Shown here in pieces: positions 15,446 through 21,437 of a stretch of 21,437 bases of DNA (the first letter of the stretch is position 1; every line of letters begins with the position of its first letter). The stretch comes from GCA-020344555 sp964548955. Its GTDB lineage: Bacteria > Planctomycetota > Phycisphaerae > UBA1845. The notes under the pieces were generated by a model that ran no database searches, was not told the origin of the DNA, and saw only the letters and a list, made by a program, of their open reading frames with translations. The stretch is taken from the NCBI GenBank assembly GCA_964548955.1, contig CAZJTP010000061.1, forward strand, positions 1 through 21,437, written 5' to 3'. The position numbers and the translations under genes were made by a program.

Positions 15446-15895
15446 CTAGAACGGCCTTTTCATCCGTTCCAGTGTCGCTTCATGCGGCTTATAGTCTTCC
15501 CAGTACGTTTCACCGGCATGCAGCCTTTTGCGCAGCGGATCGCCAAGCCTGACTACAAGCGAGAACAGCGGGAGAAAAAGGAAGAACAGAACGCTCAGCA
15601 TGATCGTGGATACAACGATCCCGATCGGCACGACAACCGACATCCACGCAACATACACCGGCTTCGCCAGCGACGGTGACAGCAACGACACGGCGCACAA
15701 AACGATCCCCAGTGCCCATAGGCAAACCGCCGTGATCTGCTGGCCGCTTCCCAACCAGTGCAAAACACCGGCCTCGCGCGCACCAAGCCACTGCGCAAGC
15801 CACAACAGCAGTCCGATCACACCGAAGCCGATGAGCATTGCCCAGCCGAACTTGCGCAGATCCCCTGCCGTCGGATTCTTGTTGATGGTGAACAC
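15446..15895 (-). CDS. SxtJ-like membrane protein of carbamoyltransferase cassette
   Basis: A 149-residue membrane protein with three or four hydrophobic segments (about 17-36, 53-73 and 82-116, the last possibly two helices) and a charged C-terminal tail with the aromatic string TYWEDYKPHE (about 130-139). This layout, and its place directly before a NodU-type carbamoyltransferase and a DUF5989 gene, fits SxtJ from the saxitoxin cluster, a family of unknown function that is common outside toxin producers. It may recruit the carbamoyltransferase to the membrane, which is inference. The start is a GTG at 15895 with AAGGAG about 10 nt upstream, and a promoter-like pair of hexamers lies about 70-100 nt upstream. 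It appears to be the first gene of the cassette. Confidence 0.85.
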   Translation of the reverse strand: MFTINKNPTAGDLRKFGWAMLIGFGVIGLLLWLAQWLGAREAGVLHWLGSGQQITAVCLWALGIVLCAVSLLSPSLAKPVYVAWMSVVVPIGIVVSTIMLSVLFFLFLPLFSLVVRLGDPLRKRLHAGETYWEDYKPHEATLERMKRPF

Positions 15896-15966
15896 CGCCA
15901 GCCGTCTCCTTGAGAGCTTACGCCCCCAACACCTCCACCACGCAGCCCGCTATTGAACGAAACACC

Positions 15967-15995
15967 TTTATAGCGAGGCAACACTGCCCGGTCCA
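15967..15995 (-). promoter_or_regulatory. Candidate sigma70-type promoter for the carbamoyltransferase cassette
   Basis: On the minus strand TGGACC (15995-15990) and TATAAA (15972-15967) are separated by exactly 17 nt. They match the -35 consensus at 4 of 6 and the -10 at 5 of 6 positions. Transcription would start near 15960, giving a leader of about 65 nt to the SxtJ GTG. Confidence 0.42.
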
Positions 15996-16122
15996 GCACG
16001 GCGCCACACGGTGGGTGGCCCCAATGCCCGAGCAGGAGATTGATGACCCATCGCGCGCCGCTACGACGGCACTGTGATGGTTTATCGGCGTTTATTCGGA
16101 CCTGGTTCCGTTTAAGGATTCG

Positions 16123-16863
16123 TTACGACTGGTGTTTACCGTGTCGCTCTTCCCACTTCTCCTCGGCTTCCGGCGGGCGGATGTAGGTCGGGATGAGCGT
16201 GCGGTGGTCGTTGAACTTCCCTTCATCCGCGCGAGCGACACCGAGGCGATAGACGGTCTTGGCCTGAGGCGGATACAGGGATTCGGGAAGGATCGGTATA
16301 CGCGTCGATTTAATGGTCGGGTGGTAGTAGAGCACGCCCTCCCCCAGCACCGCGCACAAGCCGCCGTCCGCTGCATGGTCGGTCAGGAACTGCGCCGGAT
16401 CGGCCTCCACCGGATCCGATGTGGCCACGTACCGATTGCCCCGCCGCGCGAACACAGCCGTGTAGACCCGCCCGCGTTTCGCATCGAGTACAACGATCAC
16501 GCGGTCGGGCGGCGCCGGAGCATCAAGAGCGTTCTGGGCGATAACCTCCAACGTCGGTACAGCTACAAGGCTTGCACCACTTGCCCAACCGATCATTCGG
16601 GCGGCGGTGATGCCGATGCGCAATCCGGTGAAGCTCCCCGGTCCGCTTGATACGAAGATTCTGCGCACCGACGTAGGCTCGACGGCGTGGTCCTTGCAGA
16701 GCGCCTCGATCGTCGGCAGGAACTCAACCGCGTGCCTTCTCGCTCCGGTTAGCGCACGAGTTTCCAGAACCACGTCGCCACGCCCCAGCGCGACGCTACC
16801 CAGCGCGCTGGAGGTTTCAAACGCAAGCCCGAAGACGGTCTTTGATTCTACGGTGGTCGCCAT
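16123..16863 (-). CDS. tsaB: tRNA t6A biosynthesis protein TsaB
   Basis: A 246-residue YeaZ/TsaB-family protein, an inactive ASKHA-fold partner that dimerises with TsaD and, with TsaE and TsaC, makes threonylcarbamoyl-adenosine at position 37 of ANN-decoding tRNAs. Seen: GLAFETSSALGSVAL near the N terminus, where most members have a DTS-type motif (Glu replaces Asp here), the hallmark GPGSFTGLRIGI (74-85) and VLDAKRGRVYTAVF. The C-terminal tail after IPTYIRPPEAEEKW is the usual TsaB ending. I chose the ATG at 16863 because it starts just before the conserved first strand; the frame stays open to 16920. It is on the same strand as purB (181 nt downstream of it) and the SxtJ cassette (227 nt upstream of it). 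No TsaC, TsaD or TsaE gene is in the window. Confidence 0.93.
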   Translation of the reverse strand: MATTVESKTVFGLAFETSSALGSVALGRGDVVLETRALTGARRHAVEFLPTIEALCKDHAVEPTSVRRIFVSSGPGSFTGLRIGITAARMIGWASGASLVAVPTLEVIAQNALDAPAPPDRVIVVLDAKRGRVYTAVFARRGNRYVATSDPVEADPAQFLTDHAADGGLCAVLGEGVLYYHPTIKSTRIPILPESLYPPQAKTVYRLGVARADEGKFNDHRTLIPTYIRPPEAEEKWEERHGKHQS

Positions 16864-17044
16864 GAGTGCTCGATCATACCGCTTTTGCACGTCGGCACAG
16901 TCCGAACGATGGTGTGTCAACGGTCGCGGGCGAGTCTCACGATTGTACGCAGACTCTTGAACCGAGCCCGGAGCGCAAGCGATGGGTCGATGCGTAGTCC
17001 ATACACCTACAGCATTGCCTGATAATCCCTCGCTGGCGCTCGGA

Positions 17045-18475
17045 TCAGACAGACAGTTTGCTCGCGCGCGACAGCACCATACGGTACCGACGGCGAATCG
17101 GCGTCACATACGTCTTGATGAACTCATTCACCTGCTGCGGTGCGCGGCCGATGAAGTGCTTCGGCGCCGTCACTCGCTTGACATCCACGTTTGCAAACAC
17201 AGGATCAGCTTCAAGACGGTTCAACAGGTCGTTGTCTTTGCCTTCCAGCTTGACGCGTGCGGCTGCGGCATGTGAATGCCGGCGGATGCGCTCGTGCAAT
17301 TCCTGACGATCACCGCTGGCCGACACCGCCTCCATCAGGATGTTCTCCGTAGCCATGAAAGGCAGCTCAGCCTGCAGATGGGCTTCAATCACCTTCGGAT
17401 AAACGATCAGGCCACGGGCAACGTTGGTGATAATGCTGAGCATCCCCTCCGTGGCGAGAAACGCTTCGGGTACGCTGAGACGCTTGTTCGCTGAGTCATC
17501 CAGGGTTCGCTCGAACCATTGCTCAGCCGCAGTCTGCAAAGGCGACTGCACCAGCGACAGCACGAATCGCGCGAGGCCCGTCGCTCGCTCGCACCGCATC
17601 GGGTTCCGCTTATAGGCCATAGCACTCGACCCGACCTGCCGCTTCTCAAACGGCTCTTCGATCTCCTTGAGATTCGCGAGCAAACGGATGTCGTTGGTGA
17701 ACTTGTGGACACTGTCCGCGATCCCGCCAAGTGCGCAGACCACCTGGGCATCAACCTTGCGCGAGTAGGTCTGTCCGGTGATCGGCTCGACCTGATCGAA
17801 GTCGAACTGCTTAGCGATATCGGCCTCGAGCGCAAGGACCTTGTCGTGATCGTTGCCGAGCAGGGAAAGGAAGCTGGCCTGTGTACCGGTCGTACCCTTG
17901 ACACCGCGAAACCGCAATGACGAAAGCCTGTGCTCAACCTCATCCAAATCGCGGACGAAGTCATAGCACCAAAGCGCCGCCCGCTTGCCGACCGTCGTCA
18001 CCTGGGCGGGTTGATAGTGTGTAAAGCCGAGCGTGGGCATGGCTCGATGCTTCCTGGCGAACGTCGCCAAGGCGTCGATCACGCACGCGAGCCACTCCGC
18101 GATCATGTGCAACGCATCGCGCATGATGATCAGGTCGGCGTTGTCCACAACGTACGCGCTTGTCGCACCGAGGTGCAAGATGCCGCGCGCCTCGGGAGCG
18201 ATATCCCCCCATGCGTGCAAATGGGCCATCACGTCGTGCCGAAGCCGCTTCTCGTGACGGGCAGCTGCGGCGAAGTTGATGTCCTCGAGCGTGCTTTCAA
18301 GCTGCTTAATCTGACGAGCGGTGATTCTTATGCCGGCACGCCGTTGGGCTTTCGCCAGGCCCAGCCACAATCGCCGCCAGGTGATCAGACGGTGCCGCGC
18401 GCCGAACAGCTCGCTCATCCGACGCGAGGCGTAGCGAGCTACGAGCGGAGATTCATAGACATTGTGGGTTGGCAT
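17045..18475 (-). CDS. purB: Adenylosuccinate lyase
   Basis: A 476-residue fumarase/aspartase-superfamily enzyme that splits SAICAR to AICAR and adenylosuccinate to AMP, releasing fumarate, in purine synthesis. Visible: HLGATSAYVVDNAD (101-114), GFTHYQPAQ with the catalytic acid His153 (150-158), TGTQASFLSL (196-205) and the superfamily signature SSAMAYKRNP with the catalytic serine (283-292). The length and the SSAM(A/P)YKRNP form resemble the longer eukaryote-like ADSL clade rather than the about 430-residue B. subtilis type. The ATG at 18475 has no clear ribosome binding site. A 6-bp hairpin (18505-18523) lies in its presumed leader. It is divergent from the cyclophilin lipoprotein gene and followed on the same strand by tsaB. 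Confidence 0.96.
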   Translation of the reverse strand: MPTHNVYESPLVARYASRRMSELFGARHRLITWRRLWLGLAKAQRRAGIRITARQIKQLESTLEDINFAAAARHEKRLRHDVMAHLHAWGDIAPEARGILHLGATSAYVVDNADLIIMRDALHMIAEWLACVIDALATFARKHRAMPTLGFTHYQPAQVTTVGKRAALWCYDFVRDLDEVEHRLSSLRFRGVKGTTGTQASFLSLLGNDHDKVLALEADIAKQFDFDQVEPITGQTYSRKVDAQVVCALGGIADSVHKFTNDIRLLANLKEIEEPFEKRQVGSSAMAYKRNPMRCERATGLARFVLSLVQSPLQTAAEQWFERTLDDSANKRLSVPEAFLATEGMLSIITNVARGLIVYPKVIEAHLQAELPFMATENILMEAVSASGDRQELHERIRRHSHAAAARVKLEGKDNDLLNRLEADPVFANVDVKRVTAPKHFIGRAPQQVNEFIKTYVTPIRRRYRMVLSRASKLSV

Positions 18476-18504
18476 GATTCAGACCGGTTTCTCGGGTTAC
18501 CTGT

Positions 18505-18523
18505 GGGGCTGACCGCGAGCCCC
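18505..18523. promoter_or_regulatory. Hairpin in the purB leader
   Basis: GGGGCT (18505-18510) and AGCCCC (18518-18523) form a perfect 6-bp stem with a 7-nt loop, 29 nt upstream of the purB ATG. A -10-like TAGAAT (18533-18538, minus) lies just upstream but has no good -35. It does not match a purine riboswitch by eye. Confidence 0.35.
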
Positions 18524-18658
18524 GATCAGAGTATTCTAGCGTTTCCGTCCACGCGGGCTACCGTCACGCCGCGGCGGTGTCCGATGATGACATCGCATGG
18601 TTTCCCGGCATCCGGACGCACGACACGTGCATCGGATCGGGAACCGAGGAAAAATCGA

Positions 18659-19858
18659 ATGAACACAGAACGATCGGGTTGTGAGTTTCGCGCGTGCATC
18701 CTGTTATCCGCGATTCTCGTGGGAGCGTGCGTACCCTTCACGGATGAGATGGACGTTACGCGCCCCGATACCCCGGGCAACCTCGTCGTCGTTGCCCAGA
18801 CAGATACGCCGGACATGTTCGAGGGTTTGTCCGCGATACTGACGGCTGAGGCGACGGGTGGAGCCGCACCCTACCTGTACCGCTGGGACCAAAACGCCGG
18901 GGCCGCGGAACTCACCCTTGCCGACGTGACCGCCGATACCCTCACGACTGACCCACTGACCACGCCGGGGCGGTACGTCTTTCGTGTCGTCGTCACTGAC
19001 TACAAGGGATCTTGTGCGACCGCATACGTAGCCGTCGAGGTTCGTGAAGCCGTTGTTGCATCCGCCCCCAAGCTCGTTGTCGTGGGTGAGCCGGTCGATC
19101 TGTCCGCCGAGCTTGCAGCGGAGGCCGAGGGGGCAGCGCTGACCTGGGAAGTCGTCCGGGGCACTGCGTCACTGGAGGATGAGAACTCGTCCAACCCGAT
19201 GCTCACGACGGCGGCGGGCGAGACCGTCGAGGTTTTGCTCACGGTGACGCTTCCGTCAACCGGAGAGTTGCCGGTCGCCACGACGCGCCTGTTCGAGATT
19301 GTATCAGTCCACGATCTGCATCCCCAGGTGCTGATCGAGACAAACTTTGGAGATTTCACGCTGGAACTCAACGGCGAACTGGCGCCGCTTCACACCGTCA
19401 ATTTTCTGTTGTACGTGGACGAAGGATTCTACGACGGGCTGTTGTTCCACCGCAGCGCATGCACGCCTAATCTCACTACGGGCGACTGCGAGCCGTTTGT
19501 CCTCCAGGGCGGCGGATACAAGCGGGTTGACGGTGAGCTCAAGGAGGTTGAGCCGACGCGCGATCCGGTCCCCTCAGAGGCTGATAACGGACTGAGCAAC
19601 ACGGAAGTGTACTCGGTTTCCCTGGCCCTGACCGCCGGAGATCCCAACTCCGGCACGACACAGTTTTTCATCAACCTGGCCGACAACGGCTTTTTGGATG
19701 GCCGGGGATTCACCGTGTTCGCAGCGGTCGTCGATGGTACGGAGGTGGTGGACGCCATCGTAGCGGCTGAAACTACGGACAGCCCGATTATTCCCGGCGA
19801 GGTGTCATTACCGGTCGAAGATGTTATCATAGAACATGTGAGCCGAGTCGGTCCGTAA
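18659..19858 (+). CDS. Lipoprotein with PKD-like region and cyclophilin PPIase domain
   Basis: A 399-residue exported prolyl isomerase. The signal peptide ends in a lipobox VGAC with Cys24 as the lipidated residue. Residues about 41-128 form an Ig/PKD-like beta-sandwich (VVVAQTDTPDMFEG through GRYVFRVVVTD), followed by a second beta region (about 135-220). From about 224 a cyclophilin domain runs to the end: VLIETNFGDFTLEL, HTVNFLLYV, the active-site FHR, FVLQGGGY and GTTQFFIN. Compared with CypA, about ten extra residues between FHR and FVLQGG carry two cysteines (SACTPNLTTGDCEP), possibly a disulfide. The ATG at 18659 follows GAGGA (18646-18650) by 8 nt; the frame is open much further upstream, but that part is antisense to purB. 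It probably assists folding of envelope proteins. It is divergent from purB and upstream of prfB. Confidence 0.93.
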   Translation: MNTERSGCEFRACILLSAILVGACVPFTDEMDVTRPDTPGNLVVVAQTDTPDMFEGLSAILTAEATGGAAPYLYRWDQNAGAAELTLADVTADTLTTDPLTTPGRYVFRVVVTDYKGSCATAYVAVEVREAVVASAPKLVVVGEPVDLSAELAAEAEGAALTWEVVRGTASLEDENSSNPMLTTAAGETVEVLLTVTLPSTGELPVATTRLFEIVSVHDLHPQVLIETNFGDFTLELNGELAPLHTVNFLLYVDEGFYDGLLFHRSACTPNLTTGDCEPFVLQGGGYKRVDGELKEVEPTRDPVPSEADNGLSNTEVYSVSLALTAGDPNSGTTQFFINLADNGFLDGRGFTVFAAVVDGTEVVDAIVAAETTDSPIIPGEVSLPVEDVIIEHVSRVGP

Positions 19859-19898
19859 GTGTGTGGGACAGGCTATCTGTATCTATCCGGTGTAGCGT

Positions 19899-19916
19899 CA
19901 TCACTCGTGGGTGATG
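19899..19916 (+). terminator. Possible terminator after the cyclophilin gene
   Basis: CATCAC (19899-19904) and GTGATG (19911-19916) form a 6-bp stem with a 6-nt loop, 40 nt past the stop codon, followed by TTGTTGG rather than a clean T-run. It would end the cyclophilin transcript before prfB. Moderate to weak. Confidence 0.35.
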
Positions 19917-19938
19917 TTGTTGGCGTTGCCTTCAGGCC

Positions 19939-19967
19939 GCGCGGACGTCCGCGCAGGCTAAAGTCTG
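19939..19967. repeat. 16-bp perfect palindrome and adjoining CAGGCT hairpin (REP-like)
   Basis: GCGCGGACGTCCGCGC (19939-19954) is a perfect palindrome. Directly overlapping its end, CAGGC (19954-19958) pairs with GTCTG (19963-19967), with one G.U, around TAAA. The pair sits in the spacer between the cyclophilin gene and prfB, away from coding sequence. The style is that of repetitive extragenic palindromes, but only one copy is in the window. Confidence 0.55.
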
Positions 19968-20036
19968 TGATCCGCAAGGCGCTGCCACAACAACGGTGCT
20001 ACATCCGGCGTCGACTCCGCAATTGGTGAGAAAACC

Positions 20037-21150
20037 ATGAGATACGAAGACCCCAATGTGACACTCCAAGACCTTTCCGCCCGGATCATTGCCATTCGGG
20101 ACTCTCTTTGACTTGCCCGCCAAGCTCGAAGCCCTGGCTGTTGTTGAGAAGACGATGGCCGCCCCTGGTTTTTGGAACAACCCGGAAGCCGCAAAAGGGA
20201 CTGTACAGAAACTGAAATCGCTCAAGGCGGTTGTGGACCCGGTCTGTGCCGCGGAGACCAGGATGGAAGACCTGGCGGCCATGCTTGAGCTTCTGGACGA
20301 AGGCGAAGACCCGGAGACGGCCGCAGAACTGGACCGGGGGCTCGACGAACTCTCCGAGAAGGTCAATCACCTGGAACTTCTTTTATTTCTGTCCGGTCCG
20401 AACGATGATCGGGCGTGTTTCTTCAACATTCAAGCCGGCACAGGTGGGGCAGATGCTTGCGACTGGGCGGAGATGCTGCTTCGACTCTACCTGCGGTACT
20501 TCGAGCGCAACGACTACGAGGTCGAAGAACTCTCAATGCGTCACGGTGAGGAGGCGGGCATTCAGTCGTGCAGCCTGCTCGTGAAGGGCCCGTATGCGTT
20601 CGGGCAACTCTCGTGCGAAACCGGTGTGCATCGGTTGGTGCGCATCTCACCATTCAGCGCCCAGGGCAAGCGAGAGACCAGCTTCGCCTCCGTGGATGTT
20701 CAGCCCGAGCTGGATGACATCGACATCGAAATCGACTGGGAGCAGGACGTCCGAGAGGACACCTATCGCGCCAGCGGCAAGGGCGGTCAGCATGTCAATA
20801 AGACGTCATCAGCCGTCCGGCTTACGCATCGGGCGACCGGCCTCGTCGCCCAATGTCAGAACGAGCGATCCCAACACAAGAACCGCGCGACGGCCCGCAA
20901 GATGATCATTGCCCGTCTGTACCAGATGGAGCAGGCCAAACGCGACAGCGAGCTGACGAAAATCTACAGCGAGAAGAGTCAGATCGGCTGGGGTAACGCG
21001 ATCCGCAGCTACTTCCTTTACCCTGAGCAGCGGGTCAAAGACGCCCGGACCGGTGTGACGACGTCCAACACGCAGGCTGTCCTCGACGGCGATATCCAGG
21101 CATTCATCGACGCGGAATTGCGCCATCGCACCGCCGCGCGGCACAAATAA
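20037..21150 (+). CDS. prfB: Peptide chain release factor 2 (RF2), programmed +1 frameshift
   Basis: RF2 recognises UAA and UGA and triggers peptide release on the ribosome. Translation starts at the ATG at 20037 (GGTGAG at 20025-20030, 6 nt upstream), reads 24 codons (MRYEDPNVTLQDLSARIIAI then RDSL) and meets an in-frame TGA at 20109-20111. A +1 shift at CTT TGA C (skipping 20109) continues with GAC and DLPAKLEAL to 21150, giving 370 residues, which matches RF2 length. The join aligns with E. coli RF2 (RSDVLRGYL/DYDAK). The stop-recognition tripeptide SPF is at 204-206 and the catalytic GGQ at 249-251 (RASGKGGQHVNK). A start at 20089 in the second frame would give a falsely shortened N terminus. 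High RF2 levels favour termination at the TGA, so RF2 limits its own synthesis. Confidence 0.96.
20098..20112 (+). promoter_or_regulatory. prfB +1 frameshift site
   Basis: The slip codon CTT (20106-20108), the TGA stop (20109-20111) and the following C match the classic CTTTGAC site. Upstream, GGGA (20098-20101) sits 4 nt before CTT; in E. coli a stronger AGGGGG sits 3 nt before it. The stimulating internal Shine-Dalgarno element is thus weak here. Confidence 0.9.
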
Positions 21151-21158
21151 ATCCAGGC

Positions 21159-21180
21159 GGTATGATCGCCATACCTCTTT
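21159..21180 (+). terminator. Likely terminator of prfB
   Basis: GGTATG (21159-21164) and CATACC (21170-21175) form a perfect 6-bp stem with a 5-nt loop, 8 nt after the prfB stop codon, followed by TCTTT. It is a short but plausible intrinsic terminator. Confidence 0.42.
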
Positions 21181-21300
21181 ACTGGCGGCGGACGAAGGTA
21201 CAAGTACGTATGTGCGAGCATCCGCGCGCTTCCCGCGACCACATGAAAACACGCCCGTTCAAGACGGGGCAAACCGCACGAGGACCGTACCATGACACAC

Positions 21301-21330
21301 GGAGGGCGGGCTGAGGAAAACCCACCCTCC
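21301..21330 (-). terminator. Strong hairpin 3' of a minus-strand gene
   Basis: A 10-bp stem (21301-21310 with 21321-21330) closes a 10-nt loop. On the plus strand it has one C.A mismatch, but on the minus strand that pair is U.G, so only minus-strand RNA pairs fully (GGAGGGUGGG with CCCGCCCUCC). It starts 33 nt past the stop of the possible minus-strand gene at the window edge. No T-run follows. Confidence 0.5.
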
Positions 21331-21363
21331 CCGGTTGGTCTCACTACGTAACGCTTCGCGCCG

Positions 21364-21437
21364 TTACGGGGGGCACGTGCCCGGACCGGCGAACGGATAC
21401 GCGTAGCCTTTGAACGCATCGAGGATTCGCGTGACAT
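21364..21437 (-). CDS. Possible C-terminal end of a gene running off the window
   Basis: The minus frame reads VTRILDAFKGYAYPFAGPG and a few more residues to a TAA at 21364-21366, about 23 residues in view. The other two minus frames are arginine-rich and look less protein-like. A strand-biased hairpin just downstream supports a minus-strand transcript ending here, convergent with prfB. Too little is visible to name the product. Confidence 0.35.
   Translation of the reverse strand, partial: VTRILDAFKGYAYPFAGPGTCPP

Noticed and set aside
17930..18658. Long upstream extension of the cyclophilin frame
   Set aside because: It lies antisense to purB and has no signal peptide at its start, whereas the ATG at 18659 has an SD and is followed by a lipobox.
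20089..20109. Start of RF2 at 20089
   Set aside because: The residues before GAC (20110) do not resemble RF2, while the other frame from 20037 gives the conserved N terminus up to CTT TGA C, so frameshifting explains the gene.

Overview
The window looks like chromosomal DNA from a GC-rich member of the Planctomycetes, probably near Phycisphaerae. This is inferred from style rather than a marker gene: long gene-poor spacers, weak or absent Shine-Dalgarno (SD) sequences on several genes, many alternative starts (GTG), an orphan secretin next to TPR and single-pass membrane proteins, and secreted lipoproteins with PPC-like or PKD-like domains. No transposase, phage gene, CRISPR array, complete tRNA or rRNA was found.

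Layout. Bases 1-1280 hold no gene I can support; they include an AT-rich patch and a run of 11 G. From 9290 back to 1281 there is a tightly spaced minus-strand block: a GT39-like membrane glycosyltransferase, a biotin-protein ligase, a 12-13 helix membrane protein, a small single-pass coiled-coil protein, a secretin, and a TPR lipoprotein. The last three look like a reduced outer-membrane secretin module with no ATPase, pilin or inner-membrane platform gene here. At 9508-10461 (+) lies a PPC-like lipoprotein, convergent with a PilZ (c-di-GMP receptor) gene.

Next on the minus strand come galE and, upstream of it, a small protein with an Sm-like sequence pattern. The stretch 13385-15895 (-) is a three-gene SxtJ / NodU-type carbamoyltransferase / DUF5989 cassette. 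Its last gene encodes only 52 residues and is easy to miss. A promoter-like sequence precedes the cassette. Upstream are tsaB (tRNA t6A synthesis) and purB (purine synthesis), both minus.

The right end is plus-strand: a lipoprotein with a PKD-like region and a cyclophilin domain carrying a cysteine-bracketed insert beside the active site, then prfB (RF2), whose in-frame TGA at codon 25 and CTTTGAC slip site show programmed +1 frameshifting. The window closes with what may be the 3' end of another minus-strand gene and its hairpin.

The genes mix housekeeping (BirA, TsaB, PurB, RF2, GalE) with envelope functions (secretin, lipoproteins, GT39, carbamoylation, PilZ). The strongest leads are the minimal secretin operon, the carbamoyltransferase cassette, the Sm-like protein, and the modified cyclophilin. 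All functional calls are from reading the sequence; no database search was possible.
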